From contig PYGH01000011.1 of assembly GCA_003014445.1 (NCBI GenBank), positions 1 to 64,000 on the forward strand: a DNA stretch of 64,000 bases. The letters run 5' to 3'. The position numbers and the translations under genes were made by a program. Below, one piece after another: positions 1-8,175 of this stretch; within the stretch, counting starts at the first letter, position 1; every line of letters begins with the position of its first letter. Origin of the DNA: Fusobacterium naviforme. GTDB lineage: Bacteria; Bacillota; Clostridia; Lachnospirales; Lachnospiraceae. The notes below the pieces were generated by a model that was not told where the DNA came from, made no database searches, and saw nothing but the letters and a program-made list of their open reading frames with translations.

Positions 1-200
1 TTGCAGCTGAAGACATCTTGCTGAAACCTTCTCTTCTCAAAAAATAATACGCAACAGAGCCGCCAACACCGATCACCTATACCGCCAAATACAGGGGTGG
101 ATTCTCCGATTACAAAAAAATCGAGAGGGAGTCGACCTCCCTTTGGCATGCCTGTCAAGGCCATCTTACCCGAAAAAAGTTCCCTTGAACAGGTCGCATT
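1..200. other. Unassigned DNA at window edge
   Basis: No gene is recognised here. On the minus strand a frame beginning with ATG near 150 stays open to the window edge (about 50 codons), but I cannot assign it to a family. A near-perfect palindrome (GGGAG-TCGAC-CTCCC) lies at 128-142. The base composition and neighbours suggest part of a degraded mobile element. Confidence 0.3.
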
Positions 201-203
201 TCG

Positions 204-340
204 CGTATAAACGATGCATCCCGTTTACAAATCTGGCATCTGGCATACAAAACTGGCGTTTCGCTTTCAAATATGCAGTTTTCAATTTACAAACAAGCAT
301 CTCGCCTTACAAACTGGCGCCTCAGATTACAACTCAGCGA
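204..340. repeat. Array of about seven degenerate 20-bp-spaced repeats
   Basis: The element TACAA (variants TATAA, TTCAA) recurs at 206, 226, 246, 266, 288, 308 and 328, often followed by a CTGGC-like block (best copies TACAAAACTGGC and TACAAACTGGC). The spacing is 20 bp except for one 22-bp step. Regular arrays of transposase-binding sites of this kind are known at the ends of Tn7-like and IS21-like elements. No intact transposase accompanies them here, so this is probably a stranded element end. Confidence 0.55.
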
Positions 341-480
341 GATTTATTTTACCATACATCAAAATCACCAAGAAATCAACCGGTATATCCAAATATTCAT
401 AGAAAGTTTCAAGTTCTTGGAGCCAAAATCAAAAAGAGTAGCCTGACCACATTCTCATAATGCAGTCAGGCTCGGCGCAT

Positions 481-690
481 TTATTCGAGTTGAGTGCTTC
501 GTTTTTTCGTGACTTCCGTTTCACTTCCCAGACTGAGAAACATATCAACATTCGCTTTGATGGTGTCGATCTGCTTCGCTTGTTTCTTGAGGATTGCGCG
601 TTCATCGTAAAGCCTCCTATCATGAATACGTTGATGTTGATAGAGTTGTCGGAAAATACTACAATATAGGCAAAAAGAAGTATGTAGAGA
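481..690 (-). pseudogene. Degraded open frame without a start codon
   Basis: This minus-strand frame has 69 codons between two stops and ends in ...KKRSTQLE. Its C-terminal half is lysine/glutamine-rich and helical (contains AILKKQAKQIDTIKANVD), like the tail of a mobile-element protein. There is no plausible start codon except an internal ATG. A neat ribosome-binding site (AGGAGG) lies in it but serves a different frame. I do not recognise the family. It lies between the repeat array and the IS remnant and is probably debris. Confidence 0.3.
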
Positions 691-766
691 CTAGACGGGT
701 ATGTATCAAGTATTCCTCTGGGGAGATACATGTCTATCCAGCAAAACCTTGGAAGGAGGAGTAGCT

Positions 767-1000
767 ATGCTGAAGGTAACTGAATTAGAGCTTATCGGTG
801 ACAGGGGGCATGATGCTCTGGTGACCTTTAAGGACGGGAGTACCATGAGATGCAGACCGGACTGTCTGACAGAGAATGACGATGACAGAGATCTGACATG
901 GATCCATGTTTATGAGAAAATTTTCTCTTCGGACAAAAAGGGGTTGGGCACAATCATAGATGAAGAGGAGATTGAGTCCATACAGGAACTGACAGATTAG
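767..1000 (+). CDS. Hypothetical protein, 77 aa
   Basis: This is a small acidic protein of unknown function. The start at 767 is chosen because GGAAGGAGGAG lies just upstream of the ATG; an earlier in-frame start at 701 has no such site. The sequence contains a beta-hairpin-like stretch (LVTFKDGSTMRCRP) followed by an acidic C-terminus (DEEEIESIQELTD). No membrane segment or known motif is visible. It sits immediately before an IS3-type transposase remnant and may be cargo of the same element. Confidence 0.5.
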   Translation: MLKVTELELIGDRGHDALVTFKDGSTMRCRPDCLTENDDDRDLTWIHVYEKIFSSDKKGLGTIIDEEEIESIQELTD

Positions 1001-1002
1001 AG

Positions 1003-1206
1003 TTCTTCCATGCTCTAATCAAAAGAGAATGGCCCAATCGCTTTGTGATTCTTGATTATCAGCGTGCTTACCGTCTTGTATTCGAATATATAGAGACGTT
1101 CTACAACACGGTAAGGATTCATAGCCACTGTAATTATCTATCGCCGGATCAGTATGAAGAGGAATTCCTGGAGAAACTGGAGAAATCACTCAAAATTGCG
1201 GGCTGA
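1003..1206 (+). pseudogene. IS3-family transposase (OrfB) C-terminal remnant
   Basis: This frame, open from about 1003 to a TGA at 1204, encodes the end of an IS3/IS150-type DDE transposase. It includes the family's closing block, seen here as ETFYNTVRIHSHCNYLSPDQY, where the acidic residue of the catalytic triad precedes the RxH and SP elements in intact proteins. Everything upstream (HTH and most of the DDE core) is missing, so the copy cannot be active. A matching terminal inverted repeat follows at 1237-1257. Confidence 0.75.
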
Positions 1207-1236
1207 ATATCATTACATAGGAGCAAGGTCATTTTT

Positions 1237-1257
1237 AACTTGTACTTTTTCTTGACA
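1237..1257. repeat. Right terminal inverted repeat of the IS3-family remnant
   Basis: Read on the minus strand the end is TGTCAAGAAAAAGTACAAGT, beginning with the TG typical of IS3-family tips, about 30 bp after the transposase stop codon. The partner repeat on the left is not present in the window. Confidence 0.45.
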
Positions 1258-1272
1258 TAGGACCACATCTTA

Positions 1273-1605
1273 ATTAAGTTAGAGGAAGTAAAGCCTGAAG
1301 ATAACAACATTTATCTTAATGGCGATTTAGGAAATGGCAGACTTTTTGCCGATGTGTTTAAGGAGGTTCTTAGGTACGTTCCTGAAAGAAAAATGTGGTT
1401 TTTCTATGATGGAATCAAATGGACTAAAGATACAGGAACTCTAAAAACCATGGAACTTTGTAAAGACTTAGCCTTATCACTTATTCAGTACGCAGGCGCT
1501 ATCAGAAATGAGGCTAAAAGGTCTTATGCAGTGAAACTTTGGAATCAGTGGAGTACTAGAAGGTGTAGAGAGATTTGTATCAAGGAAGCACAAAGCGTCT
1601 CTTGA
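1273..1605 (+). pseudogene. Truncated phage/plasmid primase (D5/P4 type) fragment
   Basis: The in-frame sequence from 1273 contains NGRLFADVFKEVLRYVPERK and then MWFFYDGIKWTKD. This is the characteristic start of the D5_N domain in P4/D5-family primase-helicases: a short pre-helicase module ahead of an SF3 helicase. The N-terminal primase part is lost at the IS end, and the frame stops after about 110 codons without the helicase Walker motifs. A 251-bp downstream part could begin at GTG 1354. This is a relic of an integrated element older than the IS insertion. Confidence 0.65.
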
Positions 1606-1657
1606 AAGAAAAAGAATACAGATTTGTAAAACAGATGAAAGGGATAGGGGAAAAGGT

Positions 1658-2767
1658 ATGAGGCACAAAATGGAAAAACTGCTCTGGACACTCAGCATAA
1701 CAGCATTGTTCACAGGGACTGTGACAATAACTGCGATGGCAGAAATCGTCGCAGGAGAGGCACATGGCAATATCAAGGGGATACAGATGGTGGATATGGA
1801 TTCCTCTGAGTCAGCAAGGACGCTGGGATGTGGTCACGCGGCGTGGAATGTGCGCGTCAATGATTCTGGGGATGTGCTGAACGGAAATCAGGATATTCTC
1901 CGCAGAACGAAATCCTACGGTATGAAAAATACAATCAAGATTCACAATCCATGGCACACAGATGAGCCGAATCTCATGCCCGCGGAAGAGCCGACCGGCG
2001 CAGTGTTTTACGGCTACAATGTCCGCACGGAGGAGGGAAGATCTGCAACCAGAAGAACGGCGGCGCGAATTGCACGGATCTATGGAGGGCTTGCCGATAA
2101 CTGGATCATCGGCAATGAGGTAAACGAGCCGAACAGCTGGTACTATATGTCCAGTGTCGGAAATCTGAACGATTACACGGGAGATGTCGCGACAGCCTTC
2201 CGCATCTGGTATGAGGAGATCAAGAAGGTGGATGCGAATGCCAACGTCTATATCCCTTTCGACTACAGATGGAAGTGGTATACAGACCAGGGGCAGTCCT
2301 ATCAGGCAAAGGATATGATACAGATTCTGAACACACAGCTCAGGGATACAGATTATGGCATTGCATGGCATCCCTATCCGGAGGAATTGAATGACCCGAA
2401 CTTTTTGAATGATCCGGATGCAAAGGAGACCGGCACAGCATTTAACTCACCCATCATCAACATGAAGAATATCAGTGAGCTGACACGCTTTTTTGAACAA
2501 AGCGATTATCTGGCGCCGTCAGGGGCAGTGCGCCACATCATACTCTCTGAACAGGGCTTCAACTGCACGAGTGAGGAGGAGCAGGCGCACTTTATTCAGC
2601 AGGCGTATGAGCGGGCGGCAGCGAATCCTCATATTGAGGCATTTATCCTGAGCAACGACATGGATATCCCGGGAGAGATGTGGGCAGGAAACGAGATGCA
2701 CTACGGTCTTCGCACAACAGGCAGAACGAGGCGAAAGGCGTACGATCTGTACCGTAGTTTAAACTGA
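1658..2767 (+). CDS. Secreted DUF5722-type glycoside hydrolase-like protein
   Basis: This 369-residue protein has an N-terminal signal peptide (residues 5-28, hydrophobic core LLWTLSITALFTGTVTITA, cleavage near AMA-E). The mature part has the features of a TIM-barrel (clan GH-A-like) hydrolase. WIIGNEVNEPNSW carries the Asn-Glu pair expected of an acid/base, and ILSEQGFN carries a Glu placed where the nucleophile would be. The overall pattern matches DUF5722, a family whose substrate is not established to my knowledge. It is probably exported or cell-wall associated and acts on a polysaccharide. The ATG at 1670 is an alternative start. A hairpin terminator follows, so it is probably monocistronic. 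Confidence 0.75.
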   Translation: MRHKMEKLLWTLSITALFTGTVTITAMAEIVAGEAHGNIKGIQMVDMDSSESARTLGCGHAAWNVRVNDSGDVLNGNQDILRRTKSYGMKNTIKIHNPWHTDEPNLMPAEEPTGAVFYGYNVRTEEGRSATRRTAARIARIYGGLADNWIIGNEVNEPNSWYYMSSVGNLNDYTGDVATAFRIWYEEIKKVDANANVYIPFDYRWKWYTDQGQSYQAKDMIQILNTQLRDTDYGIAWHPYPEELNDPNFLNDPDAKETGTAFNSPIINMKNISELTRFFEQSDYLAPSGAVRHIILSEQGFNCTSEEEQAHFIQQAYERAAANPHIEAFILSNDMDIPGEMWAGNEMHYGLRTTGRTRRKAYDLYRSLN

Positions 2768-2803
2768 AATTTGGCTTTTTATAGGACATTCAGCAGATGT
2801 TGA

Positions 2804-2857
2804 AAAAGACAGCCGCTTCCGGACGATTTACATTCGTTCGGGGCGGCATTGTCTTTT
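2804..2857 (+). terminator. Rho-independent-type terminator after the DUF5722 gene
   Basis: AAAAGACA-GCCGC pairs with GCGGC-(AT)-TGTCTTTT across a loop of about 26 nt, and the hairpin ends in a T-rich run. It lies 36 bp after the stop codon and upstream of the rnr promoter. Confidence 0.55.
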
Positions 2858-2863
2858 CTCTCC

Positions 2864-2892
2864 TTCTCTTATACCGAAAAATCACGTATAAT
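2864..2892 (+). promoter_or_regulatory. Probable rnr promoter
   Basis: There is a perfect -10 (TATAAT, 2887-2892) with a weak -35 (TTCTCT, 2864-2869) at 17 bp spacing. It lies downstream of the preceding terminator and 52 bp ahead of the chosen rnr start. This argues against the longer reading frame that begins at 2797. Confidence 0.5.
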
Positions 2893-2943
2893 GTAAAAAC
2901 ATATTTGTGCGCAGCAAGCGTTTCGGAAAGGACAGGGAGTCAG

Positions 2944-5208
2944 GTGACAGCAGAGGAATTAAAGAGAAAGAAAGCGGTCGTGCTTGCACTGATGAACGAC
3001 CCCATGTATAAGCCCATGCGATTTCGGGATATCGCGAGCTTTCTGGATGTGCCGAAGAACCGCAGGGAAGAGCTGCTCCGAACGCTCGACGCACTGGTGG
3101 AAGAGGGGCAGCTGCGTCTCTCGAAGCGCGGGCGCTACGGAAAGCCGGAGAGGCATGAGCTCATCGGCAGCTTCCTCGCGAATGCGCGGGGCTTTGGCTT
3201 CGTCCGGGCGGAGGGATTGGAGCAGGATATCTTCATTCCACGTCAGGATACACATGGCGCCATGAATGGCGACAGTGTGCGCGTTCTGGTGGAACCGGGC
3301 CAGCGCTTTAAACACGCGGAGGGGCGGGTGCTGGAAGTCTTAAGCCGTGCGAACCGGCGCGTGGTGGGCTACTACCGGCGCGTAAACAGCTTCGGAATTG
3401 TGATGCCTGACAACCAGAAGCTCACAGAGGACATCCGCATCCCGAAGGGGCAGTCCATGGGTGCGGTGACGGGACACAAGGTAGTCGCAGAGATCACCCG
3501 CTTTCCGGAGCACGGAGAGCGGGAGTCAGAGGGCCGCGTGGTTGAAATCCTAGGGCATGTGAACGATCCGGGCACGGATATTCTGTCCATAGTCCGCGCC
3601 TATGAAATTCCGGAGCAGTTTCCGGAGGAGGTACTCCGTGAAACGGAGCAGATTGCAGATCGCGCCGGGCAGCAATTGCGGGAGCTTCAGGCAGAAGCGG
3701 GGGCGGAGACCCCGGAGGCATTTGCTGAGCGTGTGGAGATAATCAGGGAGGAGTGTTCTGCGGCGGAATATGCTGCCCTGGAGCGCATACAGCGGAGAGC
3801 AGATTTCACAGCGCTGCCGACAATCACCATAGACGGCGAGGATGCAAAGGATCTGGACGATGCGATTTCCTTAGAGGAGCTGTCCTCCGGCAATGTGCGG
3901 CTCGGTGTACATATTGCAGATGTCAGCGAATATGTCCGCGAGCGCTCAGAGACGGATCAGGAGGCGCTCCGCCGCGGGACGAGCGTCTATCTTGCCGACC
4001 GCGTGATTCCCATGCTGCCGCATGCGCTCTCGAACGGCATCTGCTCCCTGAACGAGGGAGAGGAGCGCCTGTGCTTAAGCTGTATGATGGAGATAGACCC
4101 GCGGGGCAGGATTATTTCCCATGAGATCTGTGAATCAAGGATACGATCCAGGCACCGCATGAGCTACACGGCGGTGAATCAGATTGTCACAAATCGTGAG
4201 CCGGAGCTCTGCGAGCGCTACGCGGATATCGTCCCCATGCTGCTTCGGATGGATGAGACGGCGAGGAGCCTGAGGCGGCAGCGCAGCGAGCGCGGCTACA
4301 TTGACTTTGACTTCCCGGAGAGCCGGGTGGTACTCGACGGGAGCGGAAGGCCTGTGGAGATACGCGCCTACGAGAGGAATGCGGCAACGCGGCTCATCGA
4401 GGACTTTATGCTCGCGGCAAATGAGACTGTCGCGGAGGAATTTTCCTGGCGTCAGCTCCCGTTTCTGTACCGGGTGCATGAGCGCCCGGATCCGGAGAAG
4501 ATGAAGGAGCTCTCGATTTTTGTAAATAATTTTGGTCTGACGCTGAAGACCAGAAACGGTGAGGTGCATCCGAAGGAGATACAGAAGCTTCTCTTAAAGG
4601 TAGAAGATACAGCGGCGGAAAGTCTGATAAGCCGCGTTGCGCTGCGTTCCATGAAGCAGGCGCGCTACAGCACGGAGTGCAGCGGGCATTTTGGGCTTGC
4701 GGCGAAGTATTACACGCATTTTACCTCACCGATCCGGCGCTACCCGGATCTGCAGATCCACAGAATCATAAAGGAGCTGCTCTCCGGGGGCTACGACGCG
4801 CGGAGGGCAGAGCACTATGAGGCGATACTCACGGGGGTTGCGGACGAAGCCAGCCGTCTGGAGCGGCGGGCGGAGGAGGCGGAACGCGAAAGTGTGAAGT
4901 ATAAGAAGTGCGAGTACATGGAGCGGCATATCGGAGAGGAATACGAGGGCGTGATCAGCGGTGTGACGCGCTTTGGCATCTACGTGGAGCTCCCGAATAC
5001 GGTGGAAGGGATGATACGTCTCTCGGAGCTCCGGGACGACTACTATGAATTTGACGAGAAGCGCTGGGAGCTCGTGGGGGAGATGACGAAGAAGCGCTAT
5101 GTGCTCGGCGGAAGGCTGCGGGTGAGAGTCGCGGCGGCGGATCGTCTCTCGCGCACGGTGGATTTCCTTCCGGCTCCGCCAAAGGAACTGCCGGAGGAAG
5201 ATCTCTGA
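2944..5208 (+). CDS. rnr: Ribonuclease R (3'-5' exoribonuclease)
   Basis: RNase R degrades structured RNA processively from the 3' end. It works with SmpB-tmRNA to destroy non-stop mRNAs, and smpB is next. With the GTG start at 2944 (GGGAG 5 nt upstream, promoter just before) it is 754 aa, normal for the family. In order: N-terminal winged helix (about 1-60), cold-shock/OB domain with ARGFGFVRAEG and DIFIP (about 75-145), RNB domain with the metal-binding IDGEDAKDLDDAIS, the RNB signature HFTSPIRRYPDLQIHR, and a C-terminal S1 domain (EGVISGVTRFGIYVEL, about 655-730). The acidic active-site residues are intact. The frame is open back to 2797, but that stretch holds the terminator and promoter. 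Confidence 0.95.
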   Translation: MTAEELKRKKAVVLALMNDPMYKPMRFRDIASFLDVPKNRREELLRTLDALVEEGQLRLSKRGRYGKPERHELIGSFLANARGFGFVRAEGLEQDIFIPRQDTHGAMNGDSVRVLVEPGQRFKHAEGRVLEVLSRANRRVVGYYRRVNSFGIVMPDNQKLTEDIRIPKGQSMGAVTGHKVVAEITRFPEHGERESEGRVVEILGHVNDPGTDILSIVRAYEIPEQFPEEVLRETEQIADRAGQQLRELQAEAGAETPEAFAERVEIIREECSAAEYAALERIQRRADFTALPTITIDGEDAKDLDDAISLEELSSGNVRLGVHIADVSEYVRERSETDQEALRRGTSVYLADRVIPMLPHALSNGICSLNEGEERLCLSCMMEIDPRGRIISHEICESRIRSRHRMSYTAVNQIVTNREPELCERYADIVPMLLRMDETARSLRRQRSERGYIDFDFPESRVVLDGSGRPVEIRAYERNAATRLIEDFMLAANETVAEEFSWRQLPFLYRVHERPDPEKMKELSIFVNNFGLTLKTRNGEVHPKEIQKLLLKVEDTAAESLISRVALRSMKQARYSTECSGHFGLAAKYYTHFTSPIRRYPDLQIHRIIKELLSGGYDARRAEHYEAILTGVADEASRLERRAEEAERESVKYKKCEYMERHIGEEYEGVISGVTRFGIYVELPNTVEGMIRLSELRDDYYEFDEKRWELVGEMTKKRYVLGGRLRVRVAAADRLSRTVDFLPAPPKELPEEDL

Positions 5209-5338
5209 GTCCGGCCAGGGGCTGCGGGGGAGTGTGAACCGGAGTCAATGCGGATCGGCGGCACGGAACGTCGGACGAAGGTCTTGCGGGACGGGAGCAT
5301 CAACCGCATTCATTTACAGAAAGAGGAGGGCGTGAGCC

Positions 5339-5806
5339 ATGGCACAGACAGGAACAAAGCTCATCGCAAACAATAAGAAGGCGCGCTTTGATTACTTCAT
5401 ACTGGAGAGCTTTGAGACGGGGATAGAGCTCTTTGGCACAGAGGTGAAGTCACTGCGTCTTGGGCAGTGCTCCATCAAGGAGGCATGGGTGGATATCCGG
5501 GACGGGGAGGTCTATATCTACGGCATGCACATTAATCCCTACGAAAAGGGCAATATTTTCAACAAGGACCCGCTGCGCGTCCGCAAGCTCCTCATGCACA
5601 GGGAGGAGATACGGAGACTGATCGGGAAGATCAAGGAGAAGGGGCTCACTCTGGTGCCGCTTCAGGTTTATTTCAAGGGGAGTCTTGTGAAGGTGGAGAT
5701 CGGCCTTGCACAGGGAAAGAAAAAATATGACAAGCGGGAATCCATTGCAAAGAACGATCAGCGCCGGGATTTCGAGCGGAATTTTAAGGGGCAGACCCGG
5801 TATTGA
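5339..5806 (+). CDS. smpB: SsrA-binding protein SmpB
   Basis: SmpB binds tmRNA and delivers it to stalled ribosomes. The 155-residue protein shows the family pattern: ANNKKARFDYFILESFETGIEL, GTEVKSLRLGQCSIKEA, the beta-barrel body, VPLQVYFKGSLVKVEIGLAQGKK, and the basic C-terminal tail (KKYDKRESI...R) that enters the mRNA channel. AGGAGGG precedes the ATG. It lies 130 bp after rnr, probably in the same operon. Its RNA partner ssrA is now about 50 kb away on the other side of the prophage, having been close before insertion. Confidence 0.97.
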   Translation: MAQTGTKLIANNKKARFDYFILESFETGIELFGTEVKSLRLGQCSIKEAWVDIRDGEVYIYGMHINPYEKGNIFNKDPLRVRKLLMHREEIRRLIGKIKEKGLTLVPLQVYFKGSLVKVEIGLAQGKKKYDKRESIAKNDQRRDFERNFKGQTRY

Positions 5807-5901
5807 ACCGCTGTTCTGCGGTTGTAAAGAGGGCAGCTGTGAATTAAATGTGAAAAATTCTGTCCAAGCGATAAAGCTTTTTTAAGATATTTTGAAGCTG
5901 A

Positions 5902-5929
5902 TTGCAATTTGCATTGCGCGCGCTATAAT
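5902..5929 (+). promoter_or_regulatory. Promoter of the lipoprotein gene
   Basis: TTGCAA (5902-5907), 16 bp, TATAAT (5924-5929), placed 65 bp upstream of the chosen start codon. It lies after smpB, so the lipoprotein can be transcribed on its own. Confidence 0.55.
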
Positions 5930-5993
5930 GCGTCTCAGTCAGGCGGGTATCAGGAAAAAGGAAAAGAAAAAGCCCGGCAGAAGGAGAATGAAA

Positions 5994-6458
5994 ATGAGAA
6001 AAAATATGACACGCGCAATGCTTTTGGTTACAGTCGCTGCGGCGGCAATCGCATTCAGCGCCTGCGGAGGTAAGAAGGCTCAGGAGACAACTGCTGCAGA
6101 GACGGCAGCGAAGGAGGCTCTGTCCGAGGTGGAGAGCACCGTGGAGGAGGCAATCGCCGAGGTGAAGGAGAAGAGCTCCGAGCTCGCCGGGGAGGGCGAG
6201 AGCAAGGCAGAGGAGAAGGTCAGTGAGGCGGCCGAGGCGCAGACCGTCACCGGAACCATCGAGTCGATCAAGGATTTTATGTTTACAATTCAGACCGAGG
6301 ACGGCAAGACCTATGAGCTTTCCTTTGAGCAGGGCAAGGCTCCGGAGGGTCTCTCCGCGGTGAAGGAGGGGCAGAAGGTTACTGTCAGCTACACCGGTGA
6401 GCTGAGCGAGGTGGATGCGTTCCAGGGTCAGATTCTCTCTGTGAGGGCAGCAAAGTAA
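5994..6458 (+). CDS. Small secreted lipoprotein
   Basis: The protein is about 154 aa. It has a lipoprotein signal (basic MRKNMTR, hydrophobic LLVTVAAAAIAF, lipobox FSAC-G) and is therefore predicted to be anchored outside the membrane. After an Ala/Glu-rich helical linker (about residues 25-80), a compact beta domain follows, with TVTGTIESIKDFMFTIQTED and GQKVTVSYTGELSEVD, resembling small OB-fold extracellular domains. Of the two nearby starts, ATG 5994 has AAGGAG at a normal 7-nt spacing, while ATG 5988 has only 1 nt. Function is unknown. Confidence 0.8.
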   Translation: MRKNMTRAMLLVTVAAAAIAFSACGGKKAQETTAAETAAKEALSEVESTVEEAIAEVKEKSSELAGEGESKAEEKVSEAAEAQTVTGTIESIKDFMFTIQTEDGKTYELSFEQGKAPEGLSAVKEGQKVTVSYTGELSEVDAFQGQILSVRAAK

Positions 6459-8175
6459 GCCGAGAGAAAGCAGCGAGATTTTCGGTGCAGACCTGGCGAA
6501 ACAAATAATAAAGAACGGATTCCCGACCGTCAGCAGAGGCTGGCGGTCGGGAATCCGTTTTGCTTTGATACAGAAAAATCTGCTTTTCGGTATCGAAGTG
6601 GGCAGTGGAGCTGACGGGGCTTTGTGCGAACACTCCACCCCGGTAATAGTCTGCTTCATCGGATGGCCCGGAATGACTGCCAGGCTCATCTTCGGCTATG
6701 TCCTTTAGAGGAACAGTTACAGTATTCTTACTATCTCCTGCGAAGCTGAACACGATCCTGATGTCATCATCGTAAATATACACGGCCTTCAGGAAAGTGT
6801 CAAACAGACTTCTCCGGAAATCCTGGTTGTCAAAGTCCCCCTCACGAAATGTCCGAAGTCCGGCAATCATTTCCGGTTTTGTGACGGTAATGATCTCAGC
6901 CCTGGCTGTAATCAGTTTGGCATTCAGCTCCCGCTTATCTTTCTCCAGTTCTTTGAGCCTCGTCTGTGTGGTTTCTGATATGATCCCCATCTCAATAGCC
7001 CTCATCACGTTATTGAGAGCCTTCTGATTGTCCTCGATCTGGGATTCTATGATATCGAGGCCAGCCTCCCTTTCAGTCTTCTCAGACCATGCCGCAATAC
7101 CATTCGCAATCCAGTCGATCACCTCATCCGTGAGGGCATAATCCTTGATAGCCCTGGCCACATAATCCTCTATCTCATCCCTGCGGACATTCTCTTTATC
7201 ACAGGATTTCGTGTCCTCCCGGTTCTTGCATGTATAATAGAAGTAGAGCTTTCCCATCTTCCCGGTTCCGCTCTTACCCACCATGGGAGCTCCGCACTTC
7301 CCACAGAACAGTTTCCCTGTCAGCAGGTACTCCCCGTATGGGCTCCTCCGCCTGTTCTTTACTGGATTCGGTTTCATTTTCAAAGCCTCCTGAACCTGAT
7401 AAAAGAGCTCATCCGACAGTATTCGTGGAATCCCTCCCTTGATCTCTATATCCATGTATCGGTAATAGCCGATATATTTGTCGTTTTTCAAAAGATTCTG
7501 CAGGCTGTTCCGGCTCCAGGAAAAGCCCCTGGACGTCTTCAGTCCCCTGCGGTTCAGATCGTTGATGATATCGATCTGGGCTTCTCCGGTCAGCACTCTC
7601 CTGAAGATCTCTCTGACGATCTCTGCATTCGGCTCATCGATCGCAAACTTACCATCCGGCCCTTTCTTATATCCAAGCGGAGGAAATCCCAGTGCCCGGC
7701 ATTGCTGAGCTGAATCCCGCAGGCCTCTCCTGATGTCCTCAGCCATGTTCTCAATGTAGAACTGGTTGACGTTCATCATGTTCCTGAGAGCGAATCGGCC
7801 GGCAGCATTGTCATCGAAGTCTTCTTCGACATACAGGCATCGGACGCCCATCTCTGAGAGGCGTTCCTCATTGACCATGGCCTGCAGCATGTTCCTGCCG
7901 ATCCGGTTAGACTTCCAGGCTATCACATACTGGAAACCGCCTTTTTCCGCATCCCGGAGCATTTTCTGAAAGGCCGGCCTCTTGTCTGTCTTTCCGGAAA
8001 CGGCCCGGTCAGAATATATCTGCCTGATCTCGATGCCCAGCCTCTTCGCGTGAGCGGTGGCCGCCTCCACCTGTTGTTCGATGGAACAGTCCCGTTGGGC
8101 ATGTGATGAGTACCGGGCATAAATCACACCAACCTGCTCGGACGGATCCTGTTTTTTGGTCTTTCTTACTGCCAT
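6385..8175 (-). CDS. Large serine recombinase (phage integrase)
   Basis: This site-specific recombinase integrates and excises the prophage. The N-terminal resolvase domain has VIYARYSS with the catalytic serine near residue 23-24, then SIEQQ, DRAVSGKTDKRPAFQKML and the KSNRIGRN arginine block. The recombinase domain follows (about 160-270), then a zinc ribbon (CGKCG ... YYTCKNREDTKSC) and a coiled-coil C-terminus (about 390-450). The frame runs 596 codons, but about the last 67 lie beyond the attachment core in host DNA, including the terminator. In the excised phage the frame would end ...HFDTEN-stop, giving about 530 aa, normal for the family. It overlaps the upstream membrane-protein gene by 10 bp. 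Confidence 0.93.
   Translation of the reverse strand: MAVRKTKKQDPSEQVGVIYARYSSHAQRDCSIEQQVEAATAHAKRLGIEIRQIYSDRAVSGKTDKRPAFQKMLRDAEKGGFQYVIAWKSNRIGRNMLQAMVNEERLSEMGVRCLYVEEDFDDNAAGRFALRNMMNVNQFYIENMAEDIRRGLRDSAQQCRALGFPPLGYKKGPDGKFAIDEPNAEIVREIFRRVLTGEAQIDIINDLNRRGLKTSRGFSWSRNSLQNLLKNDKYIGYYRYMDIEIKGGIPRILSDELFYQVQEALKMKPNPVKNRRRSPYGEYLLTGKLFCGKCGAPMVGKSGTGKMGKLYFYYTCKNREDTKSCDKENVRRDEIEDYVARAIKDYALTDEVIDWIANGIAAWSEKTEREAGLDIIESQIEDNQKALNNVMRAIEMGIISETTQTRLKELEKDKRELNAKLITARAEIITVTKPEMIAGLRTFREGDFDNQDFRRSLFDTFLKAVYIYDDDIRIVFSFAGDSKNTVTVPLKDIAEDEPGSHSGPSDEADYYRGGVFAQSPVSSTAHFDTEKQIFLYQSKTDSRPPASADGRESVLYYLFRQVCTENLAAFSRLTLLPSQRESDPGTHPPRSAHRCS
6514..6561. terminator. Strong terminator after the lipoprotein gene
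   Basis: A stem of about 21 bp (AACGGATTCCCGACCG pairing with CGGTCGGGAATCCGTT, extended by TCAGC/GCTGG with one wobble) closes on the loop AGAG and ends in TTTTG. It marks the last clearly host feature before the prophage. Confidence 0.85.
6584..6589 (+). other. Candidate attL core
   Basis: TTTTCG at the left junction is flanked by imperfect inverted arms (CTTTGATAC on the host side, GGTATCGAAG on the phage side). It is paired with the same core at 55941. Extending the match tolerantly, 12 of 15 positions agree between the two ends. Joining the phage halves at this core gives the integrase a stop codon at the junction, which supports the placement. Confidence 0.5.

Noticed and set aside
124-146. 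tRNA 3' end or attachment site at the GGGAGTCGACCTCCC palindrome
   Set aside because: It has a superficial similarity to GGGAGTCGAAC of the ssrA end but no stem-loop set or flanking match; it is only a palindrome.
2797-2943. 49-codon N-terminal extension of RNase R
   Set aside because: This stretch contains a terminator hairpin and a TATAAT promoter, and the translated residues do not look like RNase R.
5892-5993. 34-codon extension of the lipoprotein
   Set aside because: It spans the promoter, and the lipoprotein signal starts at the ATG with AAGGAG at proper spacing.
6385-6583. C-terminal 66 codons of the integrase frame as a real domain
   Set aside because: They overlap the lipoprotein gene's end and its terminator on the other strand, so they are host sequence read by chance; the frame closes at the core in the reconstructed phage circle.
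6628-6640. GTGCGAACAC near the left end resembles GTGTTCGCAT near 56070 and could be an attachment repeat
   Set aside because: The two copies are in opposite orientation; integration gives direct repeats. The 56070 copy also lies on the far side of the ssrA terminator, in host DNA.
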